The translations under genes and the position numbers were made by a program. From contig JAQFVV010006246.1 in the NCBI GenBank assembly GCA_028023455.1, forward strand, positions 6,528,363-6,592,362: 64,000 nucleotides of DNA, given 5' to 3'. The notes under the pieces are model-generated. The model worked only from the letters and a program-made list of their open reading frames with translations. It ran no database searches and was not told the DNA's origin. Origin of the DNA: Epiperipatus broadwayi. Lineage: Eukaryota; Onychophora; Udeonychophora; Euonychophora; Peripatidae. This document shows positions 50,016-63,107 of the stretch, piece after piece; position 1 is the first letter of the stretch, and each line of letters opens with the position of its first letter.

Positions 50016-50649
50016 TACATACCAAATAACCTAGTGTTAAAAAAAAAGTGTCATAATACAAAAAATATCAAATAAAGTGTGGCAAGTAAACACGGTTGTT
50101 TTCTCATCCTTGGTGTTCGCCAAAGGATGGCGTTGATGCTAATCAAAAACATATACATATAACAATTCCGGGCCAGACCTAAATGATCGATTTGATCTAA
50201 AAAGATCTGATTTCTTAGATTTGTAATAAAATATTCTACTAACTAATACTATTATATGATGTTATTTGTTTACATTTTTGTAAATGTTTATTAATCTTAT
50301 CTCGTTATTGAGTTTGTGTGTGTGTCTTTAAAGTTACAGTGTTTTTCTAATTTTTTTTTTTTTTTTTGACTTTACGTGTGTCTTTTTAAAGTTATGGTCT
50401 TTTTTTTTTTTTTTTGTAAGAGTAAATCATAATTTGATTCAAAAGCAAGACATAATAAGTAAATGTTTATTAATCTTAGATTGTTTTTGAGTTTGTGTGT
50501 GTGTGTCTTTAAAGTTACGGTATTTTTGGTCAAGAGTAAATCAATCATTTTATTAAAAAAGCAAGACGTAATTCTAAATCTATCAAAAGTAACGTAATTT
50601 ATATACTACAATTTAGAATTGATACCGGACTACTATTAGTAAGGAGCGT

Positions 50650-51165
50650 CATTGAAAGACTTGATTGAAAAATGATACCCGACTAATTTCCGTTTTCTTT
50701 TTTTTTGGGGAGGGGGGGCAGTAATGAATCAGAAAGTGGGTTGCTTTTGTTAAGTCTGTCTATATAAAAAGGGTACCGTTATTGAAATACTAAATTTAAA
50801 AATGATAGCCGACTAATTTGCGTTTCTTTTGACAGTAATTAATCAGAAAGTGGGTTTCTTTTTTTTTGGGGGGGGGGGTAAATCTTGTGTATATATAAAA
50901 ACAAACAAACTGTAATTCAAAGACTCCATTGAAAAAAATCAAACCCCGTTGAATTTGCTTTTTTTTTTAAAGACAGTAATTAATCAGGAACTGGGTTGTT
51001 TTTGTTAGTGTGTAGATATAAAAACTAATCTTATTTTGAAATAATAAATGTAACAAAACAAAAACAAAATAATACCCGACTAATTTTATTTTTCGGACAA
51101 GTAATTCCTAATAATTAGACAGTGGGTTGTTTTTGTTTGTGCGTATATATATATAGCAAAAGTAA
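50650..51165 (+). repeat. Degenerate tandem array, about four units of 110-135 bp
   Basis: Each unit has the order: ATTGAAA box, ATGATACCCGACTAATTT (variants), a T-rich run, GACAGTAATTAATCAG, AAGTGGGTTGTTTTTGTT, then GTGTATATATAAA. Starts lie near 50650, 50780, 50910 and 51030. G-runs (GGGGAGGGGGGG, G10) interrupt two units. Confidence 0.8.
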
Positions 51166-51184
51166 CTGGTCACGGACGAATTCT

Positions 51185-51706
51185 CGCGAAAACGGTACTT
51201 TTCGCGTGATCCTTTAATTTTTTCCCTTTCGCACCCTTAAAAGCAATTTTTCAGGGTTACCCCTTCGTAATGGCATCTTAAGGACATTATTACTAAACTT
51301 ACAACAGTAAAGTAAGTTACAACACATTAAAAAAAATAGACGTCTTATCAAATTTAAAAAAACTACGACTGCTTCAAATGCACACACTCTCAAACGAAAC
51401 TACAGAGAAAATAGATATTCTACTATTACGAGAAAATGATGAACAAAATCGACTACTATGGCAGCCGATCAAGGCATTACTTTCTCTTTACTTTTAGCAT
51501 AGAAAAAAAGCCATAACTGGCAGCCATCGGGAACTCTTTCTGTGTTTTATCATAGAAAGAAGTCTCTTTGTGTTGGCTTCTGTCACTGCCACCTCCTCCG
51601 TCCAACATAATATGAGGACTTTTCTGCGTTTATAACGTAGAAAAATTCCTCTTTTGTTGGGTGAAAGCCGGTGAAACTGTATATTTCTAGGAATTTACCT
51701 AGAAAT
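51185..51706. other. Row of short hairpins in the TIR element
   Basis: Five hairpins: 51185-51206 (CGCGAAAA / TTTTCGCG, perfect 8 bp), 51481-51505 (TTTCT / AGAAA, weak), 51536-51559 (CTTTCT / AGAAAG), 51602-51660 (long stem with CCAACA, GAGGA and TTTCTGCGTT blocks), and 51683-51706 (ATTTCTAGG / CCTAGAAAT, perfect 9 bp). The last four all use TTTCT against AGAAA at the stem. The repetition suggests a shared origin or RNA/protein recognition role; that is inference. Confidence 0.65.
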
Positions 51707-51747
51707 AGCGACATCTTAAGGCGAACACCAGGGATGAGAAAACAACC

Positions 51748-52070
51748 AAATACTAAGTAATTATTGTCATAATAAAACTTAACTTAATTTTTTTAAAAAA
51801 AAAAAAAAAATTAAAAAAAATGGGTAAATCTTTTTGTAAACACGATAACCATCCCTTTTAAAATACAATATACAGTATATATTTTTATGATATAAAAATC
51901 AATTTTTTTTTCAATAAAAAAAAATTACGAACAATTAGTAAAGAATAACATTAAAGTTATAAATAAAAATAAGCTACATACATTAATATATAGTAGCCAA
52001 TCATAAACAAGTATAGCCATTTCAACTTCAAGAGGGAGAGTGTTCTAGAAATGAGTTTTGTGATGACTAT
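51748..52070. other. AT-rich spacer
   Basis: A and T homopolymers only; no feature seen. Confidence 0.5.
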
Positions 52071-52936
52071 TGTACCGGTCAGAATTGTATGTTCATTTAA
52101 CAAGGTTTAGAATCTAAGCAAAAGTACCCTAAATCCACTCATGCCCGAGATACACAGGTCAGGAGCAATCATGAATTCTGCCCTATTTGCTCTTCTCTAA
52201 AACTATAACATTATAAACAACACTTCTGATAACATGAAATTTTATTCATTCTGGTCCCAGAGACACAGCAGAGAAACATGAGATCTATCAAATATTGCCT
52301 CAATCAAATATCTTATGTGAAGGGACAATTTATAAATTTTAAATGAATTGCACACAGCTAGCATTGCAAAAGAAACATGAATTATAAAATAGTATCCATC
52401 TAGAATGAGCAAGAACAGAATAACCCAGAGATAAATGTCCATTTAAAATAATCAGTTATAACTTCCAAATATTACTAACACTATTATAAATATTTAATGG
52501 AATTCAATGAGTGAGAGTCAGTAAGACACAACGCATGAGTAATTATTAAAACATAATAATTTAATAAATATAAACAATTTAATTTACATTAGAAAACATA
52601 GCACAGATTTAATGCGGTTATTACTTTGCATATAAGCAACTGATTTAGTATGCTAATGAGTTATAATATAATAATAAATTAATGTTATCAATGCGGTGAT
52701 CATTACTTTAAGTAATGATAAGGACGTTTACAAATTCATCTCTAAAGAGAGGTTTACTCTTGATATGATAGTTAATAATTTATCGTTTATGAGCATATTT
52801 GGGCCTGTATAAATGAGGAATGGGTTAGCCTAAATTAGCTTTACTGTGACAATCCTAAAATATTCGACTAATTATAAAATGAGTGGTTTACAAACATCAC
52901 TGTGCCACGTCTTATAAATATTATGAGAACTACCCA
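52071..52936. repeat. Unidentified long repeat, copy 1 (partner 63108-64000)
   Basis: From TGTACCGGTCAGAATTGTA onward the sequence is ~95% identical to 63108-64000. It contains no ORF of note. The right limit given is only where the second copy is cut by the window end; the repeat may extend toward 54350. It could be an LTR, a non-autonomous element or a segmental duplication. Confidence 0.9.
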
Positions 52937-54859
52937 TAAAAGAACTCGCAGTGCTAACTATAATGACAGCGTTTAAAATGGAGAAGATGTCCATCTTTGG
53001 ACTGAAAAACTTTATCACATATATGATTCCTCTTGTATTTATCACAAGGCAGTATTCAAAAAATATGAGTGGTAAGGATTCCATGGTATGCCCTCCGACG
53101 TGTCACATGCAGAGCCTTAATACTCTAATGTTTATCCTGAGATTGGTTCTACCAAACCTCATTCCTAGATGAGTTACGTGAAGAAAATCCGGAGTTTGGA
53201 TGAGTAAATATGATAAAGGAAAATATAAGTACTTTAAAATGCTATCGTAAGTAAGCAACGCGAATATGGCTTAAGTCTTAAATGACTAATGAAATAATTT
53301 AAGCTTAAATAAAGCAATAATATCATGCGTAATGCCATTGTAAAATGATAACCCACTCAGCATCGTACGTATAACTTTAATAAATTTAGGATGTCGAATA
53401 TAAAAGAGGGAAAAATATTATTTTTCCTATTTAACAAGCCCAAGCATTCCTAAATGACAATATATTAATTAATTTAACTCTTAATGGTGTATAAGTAATA
53501 AATAGTTATTAAAGTATATTAATAATCAAATTTATTAAAAGAACATAAATTGCATTTAAATATCGATAGTGATATGATTTTTAAACAATCCGCCATTAAC
53601 CATAATTTCAAAATATTTAACCGAGCGAACAGCGTTCAGTAAGAAATTTTACGTTTAACTATTTAAATATTCCAAAATATCGGAATGATGATTGAAATAA
53701 TATAAGTTCGCTAGATTAAAACATTAGCACACTAAAACTAATTTAATAAGATATATATTTAAAATAAGTTTTGCCGCATGAAATAAAATAATTAGAGTGT
53801 GAAACTTAAAAAAAAACTAATAATAAATTTACAGTACATAATTCTGTGCTTAGCGTTTCAAAGAACAAGTTTAAAAACTTAAGAGAGAAAATCACAAATT
53901 TAACGATAATTAAGTTTATAATCAGTTATAAAATAAATAAAGATTACATTCTGATTACAATTAAAATTTAGGAAAGAAATGAAGTGAGGAGAATTAAGAG
54001 TTCATTCTTCAGCAAAACGGATTACCTTTAGAAGTTATGGTGGCCACTTATAATAATGTATACGAAGTTTAGCAAGGCACAATATTAATAAAATAATGGT
54101 AGGCATCTTCCAATATTCTTTACAATTAAACATAACAGTTCTCAAGTAGCGATGGCATAGCAGAAGGCAGGACAGAGGCGATTTAAGATCAGGGAGGCAA
54201 ATTCCTTTTACTCACAGTCCATTTTATTTCCACTCTCTACACAAACACCAGAGAGAAGAATGATTTGAACTTCTTCCGTGCGTTCCTAGAACTTCTGCTC
54301 CTCCTATACTTGAAATTTAGCAATATTGGAAGATGTAAACAATACGTTCCAGAAAGCATTATTTAAACGTATTTTTAAAATTGCAAATAACTTTAAAATA
54401 TGATTTTTGGTTTGACTTGAAATAGTTAAAATGAGAATGACCTTTTTTTAAATTGTAATAATACTTTTTAGAATTTTCTGGCCTTGCTTTAGCTTTACAT
54501 TAATTTTATTTATTTTTATATCTGTAATACATATACGCACATACACAATTTACAAGCTTGAAAATAAAATATACTTAAGCTAAAATAATAATTCAACTGG
54601 TTACACATAACCATTTCTTAAATAAACAGGGTGGAAGTTATACATGTATATTTGTGTGCTTAACATTCCTAGATGACCAAATAAACACATAAACTGGTTC
54701 AAACCCTACTTTGAAGGTACGTAATGTCATCAGGCAGTGTAGTTAAATATGTACTACAGATTTACCACTTCACTATAGAAATTAATCTGTGAATCTCAAA
54801 TATGTATTGATATAAAACATGCCGATACATTTTTGTGCTAATTTTAAATTTTGCGTGCT
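52937..54859. other. AT-rich DNA, perhaps the rest of the long repeat
   Basis: No gene is seen. Since the second copy runs off the window, part of this stretch is probably repeat sequence. A less AT-rich patch lies at 54130-54320. Confidence 0.45.
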
Positions 54860-56640
54860 ATCTTTTAATTTCTTCAACAGAAATATTTTCTTTCTGAAAT
54901 ACTTCACCATGTCAAATTATAACTCTCCAATATATTCTACTCTCTGCCATAATTTCCCAATGAAAACTATCAATATTGCATTTCTTTAGAATGTCTTTGA
55001 AGGAATGCTTCTAATAAAAGCAGGCTTTACCCTTATTCTAAAACCCCTTTTAAGAAGACTTACAGATGCACTAGCCTTTCCCATGAAAACAATGCTCTAT
55101 TTAATTGTAAAACACCTTTTAAGAAGACTTACAGGTGCATTTTTTCAATAAGACTGAAAAACATTGATTGGTTTTATGATCTTATCACTGCATTTTTAAA
55201 ATTTTGTAGAGCATCCTTAAATGAAACTTTGTTAATATTTTTATGATATATCTTCAATAAATTGTTTAATTCTCATTTCTATTCAATAAAATAGCAACAG
55301 CTCTATACACAGCTAATTTAGTTGCAGTAGGTCATTGATGCCTGAGGTTGCATCTCAACATCTAAGTCTGCAATTTATGTTCTCAGGTTGATAACTATTT
55401 AAGCTAAAAGATGCTGAGGATTTTTTCCATCTCTGGCTAATAAAGAACTTTGAAATTCTTTAACATTAATTCTAAAACCAAAGTTTATTATGGTGCATTC
55501 AAAAATCAAATACATTCTATAAATCATCTTTTGAATTAGCAAAAATACCACACACATTAGCATATTGTAAATCCAGAATTCAAGAAGATAAAATTCTTGT
55601 TTTCTCTTTTAATTGATTCAAATTAAAAAGACAACCATCAAATACATATCGATCCTTATTTCATTAAGATGCCTATAAATAATTCCAAAAAGTACTGTCA
55701 TAAAAAATTGACAACAATTTTGAAAGAAGTACATATCTTTGTATAATACCAGTTTTCATTTAAAATATCTCATTTTCTATCTGTATAAATAACACTTCCT
55801 CTCCTTTAATCATGCAGAGGCTGTATAATATGAATAAGCTATAATGAACAATCTACTAATTTCATACAATGTTATAGACTCATTCAATTAATTGAGTCAA
55901 ATGCCTTGAAATTTAAATCAATAAAAGCAATAACTAAATCACTATTTTGTAACACATCACTTTTGTGCAATTGGCATTATCATTTCTCTAAAACCATAAT
56001 GCATTTTTTGCTATCCATTCACTTATCATTGGAAGCAATCTTTTAACAAAATTGTTGATAGAATTTTTGCTGTAATGGATAATTAATGATATTCCATGGT
56101 AATTGCTGCAATTTATTTTTAAAAATTGGAATAAAAAAAAAATTCTTAAGATTTGGTACAACTTCATGGGTGTAAATATTCCTAAAAAATTCCAATATTC
56201 TTGGTGCTAACATATCATCACTACATCTTAAAACTTCTGAGGTATTTTATCAGGACCTACAGCCTTTTTTTTAAGATTACAAAGAGCTGCTTGGATTTAC
56301 TAAAATGGATCTATCATTAAAAGTAGACATTTCAATTCTTGTATCATTATTCAAAAAATGATCAAACAATTCTTTCCACCTGTTCAATATACCATCATTA
56401 AAAGTGTCATTGCCTAGATCCACATTTTACTCTTGCTACATATATATATACCTTGTTTCCATGATTAGAAAATAACTGCATCTTTTTTGCAGTTTTAATC
56501 CATTAATCATTTTTAAACCCCTAATGCCTTCAAATAAATATAACTACAAAATATATTAATAATTGTTGCAGCCTTTTTTTTAATGTACATATTTTCAAAT
56601 TTTCAGAGGCTTATCTGAATTAAATATTTTATCTACAAAT
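54860..56640 (-). pseudogene. Heavily decayed non-LTR reverse transcriptase
   Basis: On minus, from ~56400: ILNRWKELFDHFLNND, GPDKIP after a frame change, MLAPRILEFFRNIYTHEVVP, NYHGISLI with ITAKIL in another frame, LLPMISEWIAKN, and FIDLNFKAFDSIN-like motif A text (~55920). This is the order of conserved blocks in LINE reverse transcriptases, including the NYRGISL-type block and motif A. The style differs from both other LINE families here, so it is a third family. Motifs B and C are not clear. Stops and frameshifts are everywhere, and no open frame above 60 codons remains. Confidence 0.65.
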
Positions 56641-59600
56641 CCATTTATAATATATATATAACACCCAAGGTGATAATCAAAGTTTATTTTCCTAATGTAT
56701 ATAAAAGATTCCTACAAGTTATTTTGGAGTTGGATGTATCAAAAAATATTTGGGGAGACTCAATATTCAAGTCTAATTAAGATATAATTCATTGTCATTC
56801 TAATTTTATTTATATAATTTTCTCATAGTTTAGCAACAGAAACAACAAAAACAAAACAATGATAGATAAATAAATCCTTTGTAAAAGCAGGACTATGGAA
56901 TAAGTTGCTAATCTTTGCTTTTATTTATTCAATTTTAAAGTAAACAAAGCAGGCAAAAATATATAATAAGCAACAACAACAAAATAAATGAAATATTTAT
57001 TTCTATATAAAAAAGTAAATAAAAATTATTTATTTAAATTTATTTTAAAATATGTAAATAATGTATATTTTTTTCAGTCAAATAACAGATAAAAAATAAA
57101 AGGATCAATGTATGTAAGAGGAAGTCACTTTCTTCATCAATAGCAAAAATATGTCATAATTAAAAACATCTAAATACTTACACAGTAACCAATAGTTAGT
57201 GATTTTGCTTAAAGTTATATTAATACAAATTGTCTTTTCTTCATATAATTTTTTTCATTATTTCTATACAAGTTTTTATATATTATTTATTAATATATTA
57301 TTTTTAAAAATGTATTTTTATTGCATTCATATTATATATATATTTCAAAATAAAAAAATGAGACAAATATTTTTTAAACCATTATAAATATTGTTTTATG
57401 AATATTGAATTAGAACAAATTTAACACAATTTTTTTTTTCTTGACTCATTAGTTTTCAAAAACTAGAAAAAAATCTAATATATAATTTAAATAAAAAATA
57501 TTCATATAATTAAGTACTAATTTAAGGATTATTCTAGAAGTTAAAACTGTGTATTTGATTATATATTTTATCTAAAAACAGTGAAGCTCACTTAAAAATG
57601 ATATATTATAGTTGCTCTAATATTGCTACATAAAAAAAAAATTATTCATCCAATAAGCCAATGTTTTATTTACTAGTATTAGAGATTCCATTTAATGACT
57701 AAAACTGCAATTACATTTACAAATAACATCCATGAAAATAACATTAAATATTTGTGAAATTTAAAGAACAAAAAAAGCTATATGAAAGATATACAGCATG
57801 GAAATAAGGAACACTATTTAAACATGATGGGGGTAAAAGGTTCAAATAGTTACCTGGTTTGATTATATGTCAGCTAAATGAAAAAAAAAGAAGCTGTATT
57901 AGTTTAGATATCCTCAATTACTTGGAAAAATGTCTAAACTCCATACAGATTCAAAGATAGATATATTAACCTTTTTTTCATAAGGACATTTGCAAATAAA
58001 AAAATCTAAAATATTCAGTGCTATAACCTAAAATCTCTGATATATTAGTTTTATGACATCAAACTGATTTTATATTATTGTACTTGTGTTTTATTTATAT
58101 TTACGCTATTTCCTATTAATAGATTTAATGTTACTATTTTAAATCAAAAAAAAACTGGTCAAAATATTGTAAAATAAATGATCTGAACGAAAATCTTTTA
58201 AGATATTATCTTTTAATTGGATGCCAACATAGCAATCGCCCTTCTCTCAAATTGATGCAATTACTCGACATTCTATTATTCGGTTATTATAAAAAAGTGA
58301 AATAAAAAATTACAATAAAAATTTGTAAGTAATATAAAGTTTATTGATATCACTGAGCCAACAATAAAATATTTTTCAGTGGGTAATTAACAGATAAGCA
58401 AAAAAAAAGTAAAAATATAATTTTAAAATAAATTATGAGTGATATTAAAGTTACCATATAAATCTCTAAGCAAATCAAAAAATAACTGGGAAGTCTTATC
58501 ACACACCCCTCAAATTTGGCAATCAAGATTGCGTGCATCTCCAGTAGCAAAGCAACTTGCACAGTAGCAAATACATAAATAGTAAATGTTTTTCTAAATT
58601 AAGTAAATAAGTTTTAGGATATAAATAAAAATAAATATTCTCTGCCGAATGTAACAGTAATAATAGTTTCTATATCATCAACAACAATAATAATATACAC
58701 ATAAAACAAAAAACAATGATTCTGTTGAAACTTATCAAAAATACACTTAGCTGATTCTATATTATTAAGAAGAAAAAAATAAAGCCTTTTCATTTCATTT
58801 TGTATATTTTGAATTATAATAATATTAAAAAAGTTTGGAATTTCCAAAAAAGCAAATGCACTATAAAAACTGTTCTTGATATATAATTCCATATTTAAAT
58901 AAAAAATTCCCAATATATACAAAAGTTATGAAAAGTGCTGATACAAAATATGGGATATGCAAGTCAATAATCCATAAGGAGAGATCATACATCATATCAG
59001 ATAGATCAGGAATATTTTGCTATGTAAACATTTCTCATTATATATTGTATATGAAATTTCACAAGGAGTGTAAATTGTAAACACATAATACTCATATAAA
59101 AGAATATTTTTGTTTAGAATAGACGTGCCAATTTTTTATTTGAAATAATATTTGTATGTCTATTTTTCAATATGTTTTAAATGTAATTAAATTTAATATG
59201 CAAATGTCAAATTTCTTGCATTCATATCTATGTCATCACTACTAATCATTTTTTAGGTTAGAGATTATCATATCTTCAGCTCAGATATACAGTTAAACTT
59301 TAAAGAATAATATATCAGTTTTTTTAAACACAACTACATGTAATAATTAATCCCATTCCATTTCTTTCTTCCATACTTAATATCTTAAATATATGTATAT
59401 ATTTCAATTCTACCATACTTACTTTACATGAATAAAGACATTTAAAAAAGATAAATGATCTCCAAATTTTCAGTCTCAGATCTATGACAATTATTTTAAA
59501 GTAACTGATTTAAATTAAAATTTAAACTGGCTAATAAATAATTAATAATCATCATTAAAATATTTATCTAAAGATGATATGCAAGAAATTTGGCACTTGA

Positions 59601-61507
59601 TTAAATTATAATTTGATATTGATAAATACTAAAGAAAGACAATAAATATATGTGAAAGATTATGACCTAAATCAGCTGAAAAGTGTTGGTTCAGCAGAAA
59701 ATAATCTTGAGATCACATCTTTTCCAGAGGACTTTATTCATAAGATTAAAATATGTGCAGTAGAATGGAAGTTATATATACATTCAATATGTCCGTTCTT
59801 TAATGCAACATTGTATTATCATTTTGGTCTATATATTTGTGACATTAAATATGATAAATAGTGTGAAAAGAAGATAAATTCAAAATAAGTAAAAACTGCC
59901 TTAGGGAAAAAGTTATACAGCAGATTATTTACATAAGCCAGACGTAGTATACTCTCTATTAACTGAAACTAAAGCCATAAAAATATACTTGAAATTATGT
60001 AAAATATTTTTTTAATAAATTCTTAAATGGTCACTTTTATTAAAAAATTTTTAAAATATATTTTTCTTATGAATGAATTTTTTTAAAAAAATCTTACTTT
60101 TTTAATTAACTAAATTAAATTTAACTATTATTGTTCATAAAGACTATAGATTTTTAAAAGTATAGGTATTTTTCCACTTTTCCAAGTTGACATATATAAA
60201 TTATTAGATTTTTTTCAAAGAATAAATACATTGTGAAAATGAATGGAATTATATTCTTAAAAGCAAACAAAAAATAAAATAAAGGCTATAGATAAAACAA
60301 GTTTCAATATATTTCTAAAGCAGTATACATCATTCTTTAATAATGTAATATATTCTAATACTATTTATATTTCCATGTTACATTAGAATAAAACTAACAA
60401 TTATTAATAATAATTGTAAGGTTATTGCTCATAAATTATAAAAATTTTAAGTATTACAAATAATGAACTGGAATCACAATCTATGGATATTAAGTTTCAG
60501 AATCCCCTATTCTTCCAGATTCACTACCTCATGTAGGGCAAAAAGCAAACATTTAATTACGTCATATATCATAACCAAATAAATAAAGTGAGATGAACTG
60601 AATTGACTAGATCTCAGTTAATACATCATTATTTTAAAAATGAATTTTAGAAAAACAAGCACACCAAATTAAAGAAATATTTATAAAATTACTTTAGTCT
60701 AATGTTTCATTAAATTACAGCAGCAAAACATTATAGATAATTATTAAATGCTGCTGTATACCAAGTGTTATATTAATTTTTTTAAATAATAACACTTTAC
60801 AAAAATTATAAAAATTCTCATGATTTAATATTTTTAATTAAATAAATGTTTCATTTATCCTTATTTATTATTCTAAATTAAAGTGAAAAAGTTATGTTTT
60901 AATAATATGTCATTATTATAATGAATAAATTGTAGATTTATGCTTTACACTTGTCTAAATTATGATAATATTAAATAATGCATATTATACATATAGAATG
61001 ATTCCAATGAATGAGTCATAACTGGCTATGATTATGAGAAATACATTTTCTCGAAAGCGTTCAGCCATTTTAATTGACTAATTGATATTAATTATACAGC
61101 TTTATGTTATAAGTGTAATAGCACTATTTATTATTATTATTATTATAATTATAAATCAGGCAATTTTTCTGAAAATGAAATTATTTTATTTTAATAAAAA
61201 CCATCGTTTAAAAAAGCTCACCGTAATCGAATATTATTAACAAATTTTTCCCCCCTAAAATCCTATTGCTATTATTACTGTATCTACAATATATATATAT
61301 AATGGATGATGAAATTAAAAGATGAAGATTCATTTAATTTGTTATTAATGATAAAGCAGTGGATATATATATATTGGCAATAAATTTGAGATTTTACAAC
61401 TTAATGATGCGAAGATTCATTATATGATATTAGCTATATCCACAGCTCTAGTCACATTATTAGATTAAAAGAATATGATGTACTTGATAATTAAATACAT
61501 TTAAATA
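56641..61507. other. AT-rich DNA without a recognisable gene
   Basis: Very AT-rich with (TA)n and homopolymers. Small open frames at 58350-58562, 58614-58922 and 59652-59861 lack domains and show the composition of random AT-rich DNA. Confidence 0.5.
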
Positions 61508-61651
61508 ATATTTACATGAAATAATAATAATAATACATGAGTAATCAATAGTAGAAAAAAATAACTATTGTAATACATTTTTATAAACAATGTTGTAGGT
61601 CATTTTTAACTGTTGTTGACAACTCATGTATTATTATTTCATGTAAATATT
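61508..61651. repeat. Small inverted-repeat element (~144 bp)
   Basis: AATATTTACATGAAATAAT at the left and its reverse complement at the right (61622-61651) give arms of ~30 bp; the left arm has two extra AAT triplets. TTTAAAT lies just outside both ends and may be a target duplication. It fits a MITE. Confidence 0.7.
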
Positions 61652-61696
61652 TCTTTAAATCTATTTTAATAAACAATTACATTACATTGTTTATTT

Positions 61697-61741
61697 TACT
61701 AATGCAAGCAAAGCTGAACAGCGCTTTTGCTTGCTTTAGTA
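61697..61741. repeat. Short hairpin
   Basis: TACTAATGCAAGCAAAGC (61697-61714) pairs with the segment 61721-61741 with minor bulges around a 6-nt loop. The GC content is high for the region. Confidence 0.75.
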
Positions 61742-62487
61742 GAAAAATAATAAAAATGAAAGTATAAAAGAAATAGGTAAACATCCCAAGCATGTGTTGT
61801 CATACATATGTGCTATTAAAAAAATTTTTTTTTTGAATTCTAATTCATGATTTTACTTTATGATTGGCGATTGTTGGAATTTCTAATGAATATCTTCTTT
61901 AACCTAGCATAGGGATGTATTATCTCTAATAAGATTTAGAATGAGATTTTGTCTATTTTTTTTATTAACAATTCTGAATGTAAAGCAATTTATAATTCGC
62001 ACTTCTTTTTATCTTTAAGAAAATAAAATGATATTAATTTCCTTAGTAGTTTAAGAATAACTCATAATCTTAGAGAGGAGAAAACATGTATATGTTTTAG
62101 TCTAAGACAGATTAATCAAGAGTAAATGACATTTTGAAATCTAACAATTTTGACTTGTTTTATTTTGTTATATATATATTTAAAAAGGAGAGAAAATAAA
62201 TTCCTGAGTTACTTTATTTTATATTAGTTCAAGACCCCATGCAGCAAGATATGACTTTTTTTTTTATCACCGACCACAAAGGAATTATAATATTTTAATT
62301 TTAAAAACATTATTTCATCAAAATGACTCTGATAAAGGCATAAAATAACAGACAAAATAATTGTTGAGCATTAAGAATGAATGGAACGTTTTGTGTTTTT
62401 TTCTGGATGTTAAACATCTTAAGTCTTTTTATAAAAAAGTAATAAAAAAAGGTAAGTAGAAACACTAAAATTACTTAAACAATTCAT
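61742..62487. other. AT-rich DNA, nothing recognised
   Basis: No ORF or repeat of note between the two hairpins. Confidence 0.5.
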
Positions 62488-62627
62488 ATTTACTAAGGCT
62501 GTAAACCTCAAGAATATGCGCGTGAAAATGCGAAGGTAGAGACCTCTACAGGTCTTAACCACTGTAGAGGTTCCTACCTTCGCATTTTCACATGCATATT
62601 CTTGAGGTTTAAAGCCCTAGTAAATAT
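62488..62627. repeat. 65-bp-arm hairpin (fold-back element)
   Basis: Left arm 62488-62552 and right arm 62563-62627 match at 59 of 65 positions around a 10-nt loop (GTCTTAACCA). The stem core is far less AT-rich than the surroundings. TAAACAATTCAT occurs at 62477-62488 and again about 25 bp beyond the right arm (62652-62663), perhaps a displaced target duplication. It is probably a palindromic MITE. A transcript would fold like a miRNA precursor. Confidence 0.85.
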
Positions 62628-63107
62628 TACTTATTTAAATAAATTTATAATTAAACAATTCATGAGAGATGCAGAGTGCAAAAAATTTTAAAAATGTGAT
62701 GTTTAAAGTGAATACAGCCCTTACTTCTTATTTGATAAGCTATGTAAACATATCTTGATATATATATAGTATTGCATATTTTCATTTGTTAAAAATATTT
62801 TCAATTTCATGACTACTGTTTTGGTAAACATATATCAAAAGTTGAAAATTCGACATATATAACATTGAATTTAAGCAACTGCAGTTTACAAAAATAGAAG
62901 GTCTGTAGTAATATATACATATATAATACACCTTTTAATTTATATACATATAAAATACACACACATATATATATTAAATGTAATAATGCTCAAGGCTAAA
63001 TGGGTTTAAAAGGAATCATTTAAAACCAGTCAACACTTAGACAATCCCAATATCAATACCAATCAACAATCTCAAACCATTGTCAAACAACTTTTAACAT
63101 TAAAGGT
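62628..63107. other. AT-rich DNA, nothing recognised
   Basis: It contains (TA)n and (CA)n patches near 62920-62975 and no gene. Confidence 0.5.

Larger units (their letters stand above)
50094..51747. mobile_element. Non-coding 1.65-kb element with 28-bp terminal inverted repeats
   Basis: The left end, GGTTGTTTTCTCATCCTTGG and the 8 bases after it (50094-50121), is the reverse complement of 51720-51747 with one mismatch. The interior has no ORF. It holds two ~65-bp repeats with (GT)n (50279-50345, 50457-50525), a degenerate tandem array (50650-51165) and a row of hairpins (51185-51706). It resembles a non-autonomous DNA transposon. The flanks (AAACAC left, AAATAC right) give at best an imperfect 6-bp target duplication, so the superfamily is open. 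Confidence 0.75.

Noticed and set aside
54690-54710. T-arm-like GGTTCAAACCCTA of a tRNA or SINE
   Set aside because: No A box, acceptor stem or anticodon arm in the surroundings.
59652-59861. 69-codon frame on plus
   Set aside because: Balanced beginning, but no domain, no homologous copy in the window and no coding neighbours.
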